64,000 bases of DNA from JBEVJC01 sp040510375 (GCA_040510375.1 JBEVJC010000008.1:62001-126000); one strand, 5' to 3'; shown: positions 8,593-18,526, counted from the first letter of the stretch. Notes: generated by a model not told the origin, from the sequence alone. Numbers and translations: made by a program.

Positions 8593-11500
8593 TTAAAATA
8601 AAGCAGTGATCGAAGCACGACCGATATGTATGGTTTTTGTTTCCGCGGGTTTACGGCCATCATATTGGAAATTCAGCTCCAGGTTATTCAGTAAACGTTT
8701 TGTCAACGTGATATTCCATAAATAGTTTTTACCGGGTAGTAACCCGTCGAGCATAATATAACTCACGGTTGTAGTAGATGAGGTGCCGGTGTACTGCAGC
8801 AAATTATATGTGAAACGCCCACTGATAGAACTGTTCTGGAGAACATTGTATTTTGTTTCAACATTCACCGAATGGGAAGTACTTTTTTCTCCGCCATGGA
8901 CCGGCTGGTTTTGTTTCTCTTCGTATTTATATCCTCCACTGATACGGAAACTGGTTCCCCTGATAAAAGAGAGATTGGGTTCAGCACTTGCGATATCTAG
9001 TTTATAATTCCGGTTTTCAAATTGCGTGCTGGCCGTATATAAGGCATTGATCCCTTTACGGCCAACAAGTTGCAGGGAAAGTGCGCGGCTTAAATTGAAC
9101 CGTAACTTACCGTTCCATTCCCTGATAGAGCGGCTTTCATATCCATAGGTCAGCAATGCCTTGCCACTGCTCCTGCGGTTGCTCAGGTCAACTCCCCATA
9201 CACTGCTGATCCGGTTAAAGGAAACCGTATTGAGCAGGTCGGTATTGAGTGTAACCAGATTGGTATCTGTAACATTATATTTAAAAGGATCAAATTCAAA
9301 ACTTCCCCTGGCGATTGATTTTTTTGCTACCTGTAACGAAGATGAAATATTCATTTTGGCGATAAACGCCCTGATCCCTTCAATGTCCTGCTTATTAAGT
9401 ATTGCGCGCGGATTGATCGTGAAATTGTAATTGAACGTTGTATAGTTTGCTTTGATAAATTCATTGGTGGGTGTAAAAATCCGCAGGAACCTTGCCTGGT
9501 CAGGGAAAGCGGCGAGTTCAAATTCATTCAGCTGCTGGATGCCGTCGTTATTGTAATCGATCCATGCATACTGACCCGTACCGGCAGGTACTTCAAAATA
9601 AGCAAGATCACGTCGTTGCTCCTGCCCCGCTCCCACTTCATACAATACATTACCACTGACGAGTCCCTTGAATTCATTCATCCGGTATTCAACCCGGCCA
9701 AGGATCGTTTCATCTGCCACCTGGTTGGAAATACTGGTATCATAAATATGCAAACGCCGGAAGCTGGTATTAAAGTAGAACCGGTGCCGTTCATTTTTCA
9801 GTAATTCTGTTTGCAGGTTCAAGTTGTAACTGCGATCGCCTTTTACCAGCGACTTTCCATAGGGGTATTTGTCGGCCCGTGTATAAAAAGTGATGGACGA
9901 CCTGTTCAGTTTTGTTTCATCTGTTTTCAGGTAGGCGGTATAGGTATCGAATGAAAAAGCCACACCGGTGAGCGTATCAGTTGGCCGATTACGGACATCA
10001 TTCCGTTCCTGTGCGTAACGCACACCCAGGCGGATGTTTTTCAGGTCTTTTAATTGTTTGCTGAGATCAAGTGTGGGACGGAAAAAAACACCCTGGTCAA
10101 GCGGAGTACTGAAATTGGTCAGCACCACCTCGTTGTTGAACAGCCAGCCCTTCCAGTCGCTGAAGTGCCGGATGCTGTTCTGGTAACCTCTATAGTCAGT
10201 ACCCCTTGTATAATTGGTGAACTGATAGGTAAGGTTATGATCCTTTTCCGTTTTAATACCCAGGGTGGCGCGGATAATTTTTTCGGTGGCCGGGCTTACG
10301 ATGATGGGCAGTCCCCAGTCGCGCGTGAACTCCACTGTACGCAGACGTTCAAGCGGCCTGAACTTCGCCTGGACATATTCATAGTCGAGACCGGTGAGCA
10401 GTTGCAACTTGTGTCTGGTACCCAATGGTGTTGCACGGCTGACCTGCAGTTTTGTGGCGAACCCGCGATCATCGCCGTTGTTGACTTTGGAAAAGGTATT
10501 GGGATCATAATTACTCATTGCTACCTCACTTTTCACAATGGTGTACTTGTCGAGCAAATAATCCGCTCCCAGATTGATCAGTTGTTGTTTTTTGGGAGTG
10601 ACCAGTATGGTCACTGGTTCGTAGTTACCCTGGCGGACAAGGCCAACAGGCGCTATATAACGGAACACTTTTCCGTTTGCACCATTGGCATAATCGGGGA
10701 CATAATTACCGTTACCCTGTCCCACTTCCAGGAAGGAAAGATTATACTTTGCAAGCAATGCATCATTGGAATACTGGTAGAAGCTATCGGTTCCGGTATA
10801 AATTTTTTCGTAGAGGATTTTACCAACGACAAAGGTATCGAGTGTGGCAGAGGGATAGAATGCGCGCTGGATACTGTCTCCCAACTGACCAAGGAATTGT
10901 TTCTGCTGCGGATCAAGTACCTGGTTGATGGACGAATTTTTCGAATCAGTATTGGTAAACGCACCGAGCCTGATCTTTAATTTTTCATTGACCTCTACTT
11001 CTTCTGAAAGATAAAAGTTGGCATTGAGGAAATTGCGGTCGGCATATTCAAATTCGATCTGGATCCTGCTGTCCTTGGTGATCATCCTCCTTGGGGTGAA
11101 CGTAACTTCTGCTGTGTTGTAGTTGATCACATAGTCCTGGTCCTCCCCGCGTTGCAACAACTGTCCGTCAATGAATACCCTTTCAGTATTGGCAAGCACG
11201 ATAAAAAAGATCTCGTTATTGGCTCCCTGTAACCGGTACGGGCCCTGGTTTCCTTCCAGTGCAACGATGATGTTGCGGGTGAACTTTCCCTTCGCAATTG
11301 AGCCACTGGCAAGGGTTCTGGAGACCATATTCTCCCCGATATTATTGACGGTCTGGAAGGAAATCCCCTGTAAACGTTTATAGAAGTTCAGGAAGTAACT
11401 GGAGTTTTGCCGGATATCAATATCACCGAGATTCAGCTGCCAGTTCTTTTTACGGAACTGCAGGAATACCTGGTCAAATTCATTCAGTTGTTGTGTGGTA

Positions 11501-12066
11501 CCGTCGGGCTGGATGGGAATATTATTATCAGTGATTGCTGCCTGTACCTCGATGCTATCGCCCAGCATACCACTCAACTGGAGATTGAGGGTTGAATTAA
11601 GGACCGCATCCTGGCTGTTCCCAAAAGAAATCTGCCGGCCAAAACTACCCTCAGCCCTCATGGTACCGAAGTTGAAAATTCCCTTCTGTACATTGCTGAG
11701 CTCATTATTGAATTCATATGGTACGAGCGACATATTATTCATGATGCTGTCGTACTTCATACGTTGCGAAACCGGATTGAGCCGGGTAAAAAATACCCGG
11801 TAGCTGACGCGGACTGTATCGGTGGCCGGTCGCCTGTTCCAGTAAACCATCCCGTTTACAAAATCGAGATAGTAACTTTCAGGTGATACACCATCTATTG
11901 TAAATGTTGCGGGGATAATGCTGCTGGTATCGATGCGGGTGCTGTCGGACCGCACAACAATCAGTTTTGAGCGGAGGTTGCTGTTGGGCACAGGAACCTG
12001 GGCCCTGATCACTGAAGTAAGACATAGAAGGAAAACAATGACCAATATTCCACGTAAGGCACTCAA
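8593..12066 (-). CDS. Large outer-membrane/surface protein, SprA-like features
   Basis: Secreted protein of 1157 residues with a signal peptide (MSALRGILVIVFLLCLTSVIRAQ) and almost entirely beta-rich sequence. After about residue 100 it carries repeated alternating hydrophobic strands typical of a large outer-membrane barrel. The segments GNQGPYRLQGANNEIFFIVLANTE and YVINYNTAEVTFTPRRMITKDSRIQIEFEY resemble repeats found in SprA-type proteins of Bacteroidota. Also visible are GQYAWIDYNNDGIQQLNEFE (an EF-hand-like acidic loop) and a C-terminal strand pattern ending RASITALF, with a terminal Phe as in many barrels. It is about half the length of true SprA, so it is probably a relative. The exact role is unknown. 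Confidence 0.72.
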   Translation of the reverse strand: MSALRGILVIVFLLCLTSVIRAQVPVPNSNLRSKLIVVRSDSTRIDTSSIIPATFTIDGVSPESYYLDFVNGMVYWNRRPATDTVRVSYRVFFTRLNPVSQRMKYDSIMNNMSLVPYEFNNELSNVQKGIFNFGTMRAEGSFGRQISFGNSQDAVLNSTLNLQLSGMLGDSIEVQAAITDNNIPIQPDGTTQQLNEFDQVFLQFRKKNWQLNLGDIDIRQNSSYFLNFYKRLQGISFQTVNNIGENMVSRTLASGSIAKGKFTRNIIVALEGNQGPYRLQGANNEIFFIVLANTERVFIDGQLLQRGEDQDYVINYNTAEVTFTPRRMITKDSRIQIEFEYADRNFLNANFYLSEEVEVNEKLKIRLGAFTNTDSKNSSINQVLDPQQKQFLGQLGDSIQRAFYPSATLDTFVVGKILYEKIYTGTDSFYQYSNDALLAKYNLSFLEVGQGNGNYVPDYANGANGKVFRYIAPVGLVRQGNYEPVTILVTPKKQQLINLGADYLLDKYTIVKSEVAMSNYDPNTFSKVNNGDDRGFATKLQVSRATPLGTRHKLQLLTGLDYEYVQAKFRPLERLRTVEFTRDWGLPIIVSPATEKIIRATLGIKTEKDHNLTYQFTNYTRGTDYRGYQNSIRHFSDWKGWLFNNEVVLTNFSTPLDQGVFFRPTLDLSKQLKDLKNIRLGVRYAQERNDVRNRPTDTLTGVAFSFDTYTAYLKTDETKLNRSSITFYTRADKYPYGKSLVKGDRSYNLNLQTELLKNERHRFYFNTSFRRLHIYDTSISNQVADETILGRVEYRMNEFKGLVSGNVLYEVGAGQEQRRDLAYFEVPAGTGQYAWIDYNNDGIQQLNEFELAAFPDQARFLRIFTPTNEFIKANYTTFNYNFTINPRAILNKQDIEGIRAFIAKMNISSSLQVAKKSIARGSFEFDPFKYNVTDTNLVTLNTDLLNTVSFNRISSVWGVDLSNRRSSGKALLTYGYESRSIREWNGKLRFNLSRALSLQLVGRKGINALYTASTQFENRNYKLDIASAEPNLSFIRGTSFRISGGYKYEEKQNQPVHGGEKSTSHSVNVETKYNVLQNSSISGRFTYNLLQYTGTSSTTTVSYIMLDGLLPGKNYLWNITLTKRLLNNLELNFQYDGRKPAETKTIHIGRASITALF

Positions 12067-12174
12067 AAGCAGCGAGTTTAATCAACACAAATCGTAAAAT
12101 CAGGGCTTTTTATTGTCCTTGCCCCGTTAACTGTTAGTAATTAACAGAAAAAGCGGCAATTTTGAAGGAAGACT

Positions 12175-12723
12175 ATGCTTAAAACATTGACAGTACTGGT
12201 TTTTCCGGTGTTCCTTACTACAAATGCCAATGCGGGAACAACCGATTCACTTCCTTCCGGAGCGAGCCAGCAGGTTTCCCTGGTAATCCATAAAACCGTT
12301 GGAGATTTTGAACGATCACATGACCTGGGGTTCGGCGTTGAATATGCCATCAGCCGCAAACGGTTCGGTCGACATATTACCGTTCCTCATCAGGTAAGCT
12401 GGATCGGAAAGGGCGGAGCAGATTATTTTATCGGCCGGAGTAAACCCACTGAAGGATATGCGTTCCGTTACAATAATTATTTATACCTGCATCTGATGGG
12501 GGGAGCGGTTTATAATCCCGTTTCGTTTATCAACAGTAGTCTTACAGCTGGACCCGGAGCCGGATTTTATAACGGATCTGTAACTGTGGGTTTTAATGCA
12601 GCCCTTGCTGTAAATGTATTTGTGGAAGAAAGATTTTCTGTGGGACCTGCAGTTACTTTTCGTAAACACCGGGAGGCAGAAGGCTTGTGGACCGGCGCTG
12701 TCAGGCTTGGTTATACTTTTTGA
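12175..12723 (+). CDS. Hypothetical secreted outer-membrane-like protein
   Basis: 182 residues with an N-terminal signal peptide (MLKTLTVLVFPVFLTTNANAG). The remainder is Gly- and aromatic-rich with alternating strands (YAFRYNNYLYLHLMGGAVYN, AGFYNGSVTVGFNAALAVNVF) and ends in ...AVRLGYTF with a terminal Phe, like a small outer-membrane barrel. Family not recognised. It is divergent from the large surface protein, with 108 bases between the two starts. Expression or function cannot be inferred further. Confidence 0.65.
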   Translation: MLKTLTVLVFPVFLTTNANAGTTDSLPSGASQQVSLVIHKTVGDFERSHDLGFGVEYAISRKRFGRHITVPHQVSWIGKGGADYFIGRSKPTEGYAFRYNNYLYLHLMGGAVYNPVSFINSSLTAGPGAGFYNGSVTVGFNAALAVNVFVEERFSVGPAVTFRKHREAEGLWTGAVRLGYTF

Positions 12724-12775
12724 AATGTAACAGATTTTTAAAGGTTGGGGCAAAACATATATTCCCTGTAACAAT

Positions 12776-12802
12776 AAAAAAACCTCCTGAAAGATCAGGA
12801 GG
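12776..12802 (-). terminator. Rho-independent terminator of the sdh operon
   Basis: Perfect 8-bp stem CCTCCTGA/TCAGGAGG with an AAGA loop (12783-12802). On the minus strand it is followed by seven Ts (12776-12782). It lies 44 bases past the sdhB stop. Confidence 0.85.
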
Positions 12803-12846
12803 TAGATTGCAGGTTAAACAGTTTATTCAGATCGAAGGGCTTTGAA

Positions 12847-13605
12847 TTATTTATAATTTTTGTCGGCAGTAAGTCCGGCTACCAGGTAATCCGCATTCAA
12901 TCGAGCAATATTGGTAATTGAGATTTCTTTTGGACAAACCGCCTCGCATGCACCGGTATTGGTACAGGCACCGAAACCTTCCTTATCCATCTGTGCCACC
13001 ATGTTGATAGCGCGGTTGTCTTTTTCCGGTTTACCCTGTGGCAGGAGTCCGAGGTGGGTAACCTTGGCAGAAAGGAATAATAATGCGGATGAATTCTTGC
13101 AGGCTGCAACGCAGGCCCCGCAACCGATACAGGCCGCAGCAGCAAATGCTTTGTCGGCATGTCCTTTTTCAATAGGCATGGAATTACCATCAATCGTAAC
13201 CCCTGTATTTACCGAGATATAACCCCCGGCCTGGATAATGCGGTCGAAAGCAGAACGGTCAACCACCAGGTCCTTGATCACCGGGAAGGCATTCGCTCTC
13301 CAGGGTTCCACCACAATGGTATCACCATCTTTAAAGGCGCGCATATGCAGCTGGCAGACAGTAGTTCCTTTCCATGGACCATGCGGACGGCCATTGATAT
13401 ACATAGAGCAGCTTCCGCAGATACCTTCGCGGCAATCATGGTCGAACGCAATCGGGTCGCGGTCTTCCTGGATCAACTGTTCATTCAGCACATCAAACAT
13501 TTCGAGGAAAGACATTTCCGAAGAAATATCCTTTACGGAATAAGTTTCGAAGTCACCCGCGCTCTTGCTGTTTTTCTGCTTCCAGACCTTTAAGGTCAGA
13601 TTCAT
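12847..13605 (-). CDS. sdhB: Succinate dehydrogenase/fumarate reductase iron-sulfur subunit
   Basis: Electron-transfer subunit of complex II, linking the flavoprotein to the haem/quinone subunit. The start at 13605 (MNLTLKVWKQKNS) is chosen because it opens the ferredoxin fold; an ATG five codons upstream is possible. This gives 252 residues. The [2Fe-2S] cluster ligands are in CREGICGSCSMYINGRPHG with the distant Cys in GTTVCQLH. The [4Fe-4S] and [3Fe-4S] clusters use CIGCGACVAACK and CTNTGACEAVCPKE. It is the last gene of sdhC-sdhA-sdhB. Its sequence resembles the Bacteroidota/epsilon-type fumarate reductase-like enzymes; direction in vivo is not readable from sequence. Confidence 0.96.
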   Translation of the reverse strand: MNLTLKVWKQKNSKSAGDFETYSVKDISSEMSFLEMFDVLNEQLIQEDRDPIAFDHDCREGICGSCSMYINGRPHGPWKGTTVCQLHMRAFKDGDTIVVEPWRANAFPVIKDLVVDRSAFDRIIQAGGYISVNTGVTIDGNSMPIEKGHADKAFAAAACIGCGACVAACKNSSALLFLSAKVTHLGLLPQGKPEKDNRAINMVAQMDKEGFGACTNTGACEAVCPKEISITNIARLNADYLVAGLTADKNYK

Positions 13606-13686
13606 CATATAATGTTCCATCTGCTAAATTGACTATTGATAGATAATCGTCTTTTTGATAACAACCCGTATTCAAACAGGTTCAGC

Positions 13687-15663
13687 CTATTTATAATTCC
13701 GCTGGCTTGGTTTGATCACATCGTAAATCAGTTGTTCCTTATGCAGGTCCCACTGGCTTTCGCCCTTTAACTCCCAGGCCGAAACATACATATAGAGATC
13801 ATCCTTACGTTCTGCCTCGCCATCGGGTGTCTGGCTTTCTTCCCTGAAATGTCCGCCACAGCTCTCATTACGTTCGAGGGCATCACGGCACATCAGTTCC
13901 CCCAGTTCGATAAAGTCTGCCACACGTCCCGCCTTATCGAGTTCGTTATTCAGTTCGGCAATTTCGCCTGGGATCCGCAGGTCGGACCAGAATTCTTTTT
14001 TCAAAGCCTGGATCTCGCTGATCGCTTCTGTGAGTCCCTGTGCATTACGGGCCATCCCACATTTTTCCCACATAATCTTACCAAGGCGTTTATGGAAACT
14101 CTCTACACTTTGTTTTCCTTTAATATTCATCAGGGTCTGCAAACGGGATTTCACCTTTTCTTCCGTGCGGTCAAATGCTTCGTGTGAAGTGGGGATCGGT
14201 GCCACCGCTATCTCGTCGGCAAGGTAGTTTCCAATGGTATAGGGTAACACAAAGTAACCATCGGCCAGCCCCTGCATCAGTGCAGAAGCACCAAGCCTGT
14301 TTGCACCGTGGTCGCTGAAGTTTGCTTCGCCAAGGGCATAGAGGCCCTTGATATTGGTCATCAGTTCATAGTCAACCCAAAGTCCACCCATGGTATAATG
14401 TACCGCAGGATAGATCCGCATCGGCACTTCGTAGGGATTCTCGCCGGTGATCTTTTCATACATGTCAAAAAGATTACCGTATTCTTCTTTCACTACTTCC
14501 TTACCAAGCCGGATAAGTGTTTCTTCATCGGGTTTGAGGATTCCCAGTTTACTGGCTTCTGTTTTACCGTATTTGTTGATGAGGTTATGTTTGAAATCAA
14601 GATACACCGCCTGTTTGGTGGTACCTACACCATAACCCGCATCGCAACGTTCTTTGGCTGCGCGTGAGGCAACGTCACGTGGTACCAGGTTACCAAAGGC
14701 AGGATACCTTCTTTCCAGGTAATAATCACGTTCGTCTTCCGGTATTTCATTCGCTTTTCGCGGATCGTCTTTTTTCTTTGGAACCCAGATCCGGCCATCG
14801 TTTCGTAACGATTCCGACATCAGGGTGAGTTTGCTCTGGTGATCACCGGTTACCGGGATACAGGTTGGGTGAATCTGCGTAAAACAGGGATTGGCAAAGT
14901 AAGCCCCTTGTTTATGTGCCTTCCATGCAGCAGTTACATTACTTCCCATTGCATTGGTGGAAAGATAGAATACATTACCATAACCACCGGAGGCAAGCAG
15001 TACTGCATGACCGAAATGACGTTCAAGCGTTCCGCTGACCAGGTCACGTGCAATGATGCCACGTGCTTTATCATCGATCATTACAATGTCCAGCATTTCG
15101 TGGCGGCTGTACATTTTTACATTGCCCAGTGCCACCTGGCGTTCCAGTGCCTGGTATGCTCCCAGCAACAGTTGCTGTCCGGTTTGTCCGGCTGCATAGA
15201 AAGTACGCTGCACCTGGGTACCGCCAAAGGAGCGGTTATTCAGTAATCCGCCATATTCGCGGGCAAAGGGAACACCCTGTGCCACGCACTGGTCAATAAT
15301 ATTCACACTAACCTCGGCGAGGCGATGGACATTTGCTTCGCGGGCACGGTAGTCACCACCCTTGATCGTATCATAAAATAACCGGAACACTGAGTCTCCG
15401 TCATTCTGGTAGTTCTTGGCGGCATTGATCCCACCCTGTGCAGCGATGGAGTGGGCGCGGCGCGGTGAATCCTGGAAACAAAACGCCTTGACCTTATAAC
15501 CAAGTTCACCCAGCGAAGCAGCAGCAGATGCTCCTGCCAGACCGGTTCCGATCACAATGATCTCCAGCTTCCGTTTGTTGGCAGGGTTCACCAGTTTGCA
15601 ATGGCCTTTGTAGTCGACCCATTTATCTTCCAGTTTTCCCTCCGGTATTCTTGAATCAATCAT
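13687..15663 (-). CDS. sdhA: Succinate dehydrogenase/fumarate reductase flavoprotein subunit
   Basis: Catalytic FAD subunit of complex II, 658 residues, interconverting succinate and fumarate. The FAD-binding Rossmann motif is GTGLAGASAAASLGELGYKV. The covalent-FAD His is in RRAHSIAAQGGINAAKN. Also visible are LASGGYGNVFYLSTNAMGSN, the active-site region RRYPAFGNLVPRDVASRAAKERC, and the C-terminal FAD motif ALGEANFSDHGANRLGASALMQG. It is 66 bases from sdhB and 59 bases from sdhC, so the three genes form one operon. The length is typical of the Bacteroidota/Bacillus group, which is longer than the E. coli SdhA. Confidence 0.97.
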   Translation of the reverse strand: MIDSRIPEGKLEDKWVDYKGHCKLVNPANKRKLEIIVIGTGLAGASAAASLGELGYKVKAFCFQDSPRRAHSIAAQGGINAAKNYQNDGDSVFRLFYDTIKGGDYRAREANVHRLAEVSVNIIDQCVAQGVPFAREYGGLLNNRSFGGTQVQRTFYAAGQTGQQLLLGAYQALERQVALGNVKMYSRHEMLDIVMIDDKARGIIARDLVSGTLERHFGHAVLLASGGYGNVFYLSTNAMGSNVTAAWKAHKQGAYFANPCFTQIHPTCIPVTGDHQSKLTLMSESLRNDGRIWVPKKKDDPRKANEIPEDERDYYLERRYPAFGNLVPRDVASRAAKERCDAGYGVGTTKQAVYLDFKHNLINKYGKTEASKLGILKPDEETLIRLGKEVVKEEYGNLFDMYEKITGENPYEVPMRIYPAVHYTMGGLWVDYELMTNIKGLYALGEANFSDHGANRLGASALMQGLADGYFVLPYTIGNYLADEIAVAPIPTSHEAFDRTEEKVKSRLQTLMNIKGKQSVESFHKRLGKIMWEKCGMARNAQGLTEAISEIQALKKEFWSDLRIPGEIAELNNELDKAGRVADFIELGELMCRDALERNESCGGHFREESQTPDGEAERKDDLYMYVSAWELKGESQWDLHKEQLIYDVIKPSQRNYK

Positions 15664-15722
15664 AGAACAATGATTATTTGAAATTTCTTCTTTTAATTTT
15701 TTGGTGGTCCTGCAGTGATATA

Positions 15723-16433
15723 TCAGTTATGAACCCAGCCCAGGTACATAGCAACCGGGATCAGCGCGAATAAAAGGGGTACAAGAATAGAAAACCCTGC
15801 ACCGGTAGCCTTGATGCTGTCGATATAACGGTGATTGGAAAGACCGAGTGTACGTAAAGCACTCTGGAAACCGTGCAGCAGGTGCCATGCAAGTGAAATA
15901 CAACCCAACACATATAATAAAACAATCCATGGGTTCTGGAATACGGCAACCATCCTAGCAAAAAGATTATGTGTTTCCATATCGCCATATTCAACCGGCG
16001 CCAGGTCCTGGGTAATCCTTGAAGGAACCCAGAACTGACCAACGTGCATTACCAGGAATAACAGCAGCAGGGTACCCAGCAGGCCCATTGATTTACTATA
16101 CCAGGTGGTACCTTTTGTTCCCATCGGGATCTTGTAACCGATCTTCCTTTTGGCCTGGTTCTGTGCAGTAAGCACATAACCCTGGATGATATGAAGGAAG
16201 AAAACAAGAAACAGCCCGATTTCCAGGATGCGGATCACAACTGTAGATCCCATGAAGTGAGCGGCCTTATTGAACATACGGCCGTCATCGGTGGGGTCGA
16301 AGATGGGAAGATCATTAAATACTGTGAGATTGAGGCCAACGTGCACCACCAGGAAGCTGATCAGAAACAAGCCTGAAAGACTCATTATAATTTTTTTGCC
16401 GACAGAGGAAGTGAAGAATTCAGACCATTTCAT
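15723..16433 (-). CDS. sdhC: Succinate dehydrogenase cytochrome b subunit
   Basis: Membrane anchor of complex II, 236 residues, with five predicted transmembrane helices (for example KIIMSLSGLFLISFLVVHVGLN, VVIRILEIGLFLVFFLHIIQG, LLGTLLLLFLVMHVGQFW, IVLLYVLGCISLAWHLLHGF, AGFSILVPLLFALIPVAMYL). His residues inside or at the ends of the helices (VVHVGLN, FFLHIIQG, LVMHVGQF, SLAWHLLHG) fit a two-haem type B cytochrome b as in Bacillus and Wolinella. It is the first gene of the operon, behind a Bacteroidota-type promoter at 16465-16497. Confidence 0.95.
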   Translation of the reverse strand: MKWSEFFTSSVGKKIIMSLSGLFLISFLVVHVGLNLTVFNDLPIFDPTDDGRMFNKAAHFMGSTVVIRILEIGLFLVFFLHIIQGYVLTAQNQAKRKIGYKIPMGTKGTTWYSKSMGLLGTLLLLFLVMHVGQFWVPSRITQDLAPVEYGDMETHNLFARMVAVFQNPWIVLLYVLGCISLAWHLLHGFQSALRTLGLSNHRYIDSIKATGAGFSILVPLLFALIPVAMYLGWVHN

Positions 16434-16464
16434 ATTTAATCAGTGGATGGTGATAAAATTTGGG

Positions 16465-16497
16465 CAAATTTACTATTGAATGACGAAAGAGTACAAA
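16465..16497 (-). promoter_or_regulatory. Bacteroidota-type promoter for sdhCAB
   Basis: On the minus strand TTTG (16494-16497) is followed after 21 bases by TAAATTTG (16465-16472), matching the Bacteroidota primary sigma consensus TTTG / TAnnTTTG. It lies 32 bases upstream of the sdhC start codon. Confidence 0.6.
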
Positions 16498-16502
16498 AAA
16501 TA

Positions 16503-17066
16503 TTAACTCAGGCGCATGCGCTGTTCCTCATCGATTTTTTTGAACAAATGGTAAGGCCGGTAGGTTCTCCAGTTGTCCAGCTCAACCAGTTCAACATAAC
16601 GGGTCAGCTTTGCTTTTTTAAAATCGTATTGTGTCTGCGAAGGCATGTTCACTGCAACTATCCAACCTTCCTGGTCCGACAATTCCTCGTATAATTCCGC
16701 GTAGTATTCGCTGTCGCTGCTGTGGAAATTGAGTACGTTCTCGGTAATCAGGATGAATTTGTAAATGCCTTCATACATAAATTTTTCCAGCACATCCCGT
16801 TTAAGGGTCATCATGTCATTTTCAATAGCATCGTTCCATTCACCGATCATTTCAATTACCGCATACTTTTCTTCATAATCGGCGATCAGGACTTTTAAAT
16901 AAAGTGTACGGCTGCCAAAGTCATCCCACTGCGGATGGATATAATAATTGTAGACGGTCTGTGAAAATTCAAATTCAGAGTACTGCCGGCCATAGAAGGG
17001 CGAGAGCCGGTCTTCCTCACTTTCATAAATATGGCGCCAGTTATAAAAAGGTTCGATCGTATGCAT
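16503..17066 (-). CDS. Conserved hypothetical protein
   Basis: Soluble acidic protein of 187 residues with no signal peptide or membrane helix. It is rich in Tyr, Trp, Glu and Asp, with segments such as FYNWRHIYESEEDRLSPFYGR near the N-terminus and GIYKFILITENVLNFHSSDSEYY in the middle. I do not recognise a named family. Its start MHTIEPFYNWRHIY is preceded by 84 bases of non-coding sequence after the thrC stop, so it could be a distal gene of the thr transcript or independent. It ends 37 bases before the sdh promoter. Confidence 0.65.
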   Translation of the reverse strand: MHTIEPFYNWRHIYESEEDRLSPFYGRQYSEFEFSQTVYNYYIHPQWDDFGSRTLYLKVLIADYEEKYAVIEMIGEWNDAIENDMMTLKRDVLEKFMYEGIYKFILITENVLNFHSSDSEYYAELYEELSDQEGWIVAVNMPSQTQYDFKKAKLTRYVELVELDNWRTYRPYHLFKKIDEEQRMRLS

Positions 17067-17150
17067 ACTAAAACTCCTGTGGCAAAGATATGCCAGGATG
17101 TTTTAAAAGCGAATTCCCGTTACGATACCGACCGGGATGAATGACAGTTT

Positions 17151-18446
17151 TTAAACAAGTAAAAAATCTTTCAGGTGGCTGAATGAAACCTTCATCCGGG
17201 TTGAGTTTTTTGTCATCAACATGATGGACCGGACGGATTCGGGGATCTCTACCTGTTTTCCGGTGGCCTGCAGGATTGCGTCAGGAAACTTGACCGGATG
17301 GGCCGTCTCCAGGAATATTCCCCGCGTGCCGGGATGTTCAATTGCATAGGACTCCAGCGCACTGAATGCAACTGCACCATGCGGATCGGTGATATAGCCA
17401 TAACTATCAGAAACCGACCTGATGGTTTTCAGGGTTTGTTCATCCGTCACCCGGTATGAACTTAAGATGGAACCAAGATCCGGAAAACGGTGACCAAATA
17501 TCTCCAGGATCCGGACAAAATTACTGGGCTCTCCCACATCCATTGCATTGGACAAGGTGGGAATGGCCAGGTAGGGTTCGTATTTTTCAGTGGCCAGGTA
17601 ACGGGTCACCACATCATTTACATTACAGGCCGCAATAAATCGACTTACCGGAAGTCCGCCTGCATAGGCCATCAGTCCCGCACAGATATTCCCGAAGTTG
17701 CCACTTGGTACACTTATCACTGGCGGATGATCCTTATCCGGCCATTGTTTGTAAGCCAGCAGGTAATAGAACTGCTGCGGCAGCCAGCGGGCCACATTGA
17801 TCGAATTGGCGGATGTGAGAAACAGGGTCTCATTCAGCACCGGATCCATGAATGCCTGTTTAACGAGCGACTGACAATCATCAAAACTTCCATCGATCTC
17901 GATGGCCCTGATATTTCCACCAGGAGTGGTGAGTTGTTTCTCCTGTACCGGACTGACTTTACCCGAAGGATAAAGGATCACGACCTCCACTCCTTCCACA
18001 CCGGCAAATCCGTTGGCGACCGCACCGCCTGTATCACCTGATGTTGCCACCAGTACCGTAACTTTCTTTTTACTGTCTTTGAGAAAGTATCCCAGGCAAC
18101 GACTCATAAACCTTGCACCCACATCCTTAAATGCAAGTGTGGGACCATGGAACAATTCGAGCGAATAAAAATCACCGGTCACTTTTACCAATGGTATTTT
18201 AAAATCAATCGACTCCTTCACGATCCGGTACAAAACTTCTTCAGGAATTGTATCAGCAACAAAGGGCCGGATGATACGGAATGCAAGCTCCTCATCGGGG
18301 AAGTTTTGTATATTCTCAAACAATGTTGTTTCCATTCGTGGAATGGAAGCAGGAAAATACAATCCTTTATCAGGTGCCTGCCCCTTGATAGCCGCCTCCC
18401 TGAAATTTACTTCGGGCGATGAACGGTTGGTACTATAGTATAACAA
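17151..18446 (-). CDS. thrC: Threonine synthase
   Basis: PLP-dependent enzyme converting O-phosphohomoserine to threonine, the last step of threonine biosynthesis. It has 431 residues. The PLP-binding Lys107 lies in LELFHGPTLAFKDVGARFM, a diagnostic motif. SGDTGGAVANGF and the phosphate-binding SGNFGN are also present. The N-terminus MLYYSTNRSSPEVNFREAAIKG is the classic ThrC start. It is third in the thrA-thrB-thrC order, 80 bases after thrB, and is probably controlled by the leader upstream of thrA. Confidence 0.96.
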   Translation of the reverse strand: MLYYSTNRSSPEVNFREAAIKGQAPDKGLYFPASIPRMETTLFENIQNFPDEELAFRIIRPFVADTIPEEVLYRIVKESIDFKIPLVKVTGDFYSLELFHGPTLAFKDVGARFMSRCLGYFLKDSKKKVTVLVATSGDTGGAVANGFAGVEGVEVVILYPSGKVSPVQEKQLTTPGGNIRAIEIDGSFDDCQSLVKQAFMDPVLNETLFLTSANSINVARWLPQQFYYLLAYKQWPDKDHPPVISVPSGNFGNICAGLMAYAGGLPVSRFIAACNVNDVVTRYLATEKYEPYLAIPTLSNAMDVGEPSNFVRILEIFGHRFPDLGSILSSYRVTDEQTLKTIRSVSDSYGYITDPHGAVAFSALESYAIEHPGTRGIFLETAHPVKFPDAILQATGKQVEIPESVRSIMLMTKNSTRMKVSFSHLKDFLLV

Positions 18447-18526
18447 ATCAGTAGATTTTGCAGCCGGTTTTTTTTATCACCAGCCAGATACAGAATGATG
18501 TTCAGGTTTCGTTTAATCCGGAAGTT

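Noticed and set aside
8473..8601. 42-codon plus-strand open frame (MLNRKQTVTL...) overlapping the end of the large surface protein gene
   Set aside because: It is short, overlaps the 3' end of a well-supported gene, and has no domain, promoter or homologue I can recognise.
17067..17150. Possible terminator TCCCG...CGGGA after thrC
   Set aside because: The stem is only 5 bp with a 13-base loop and no T run.
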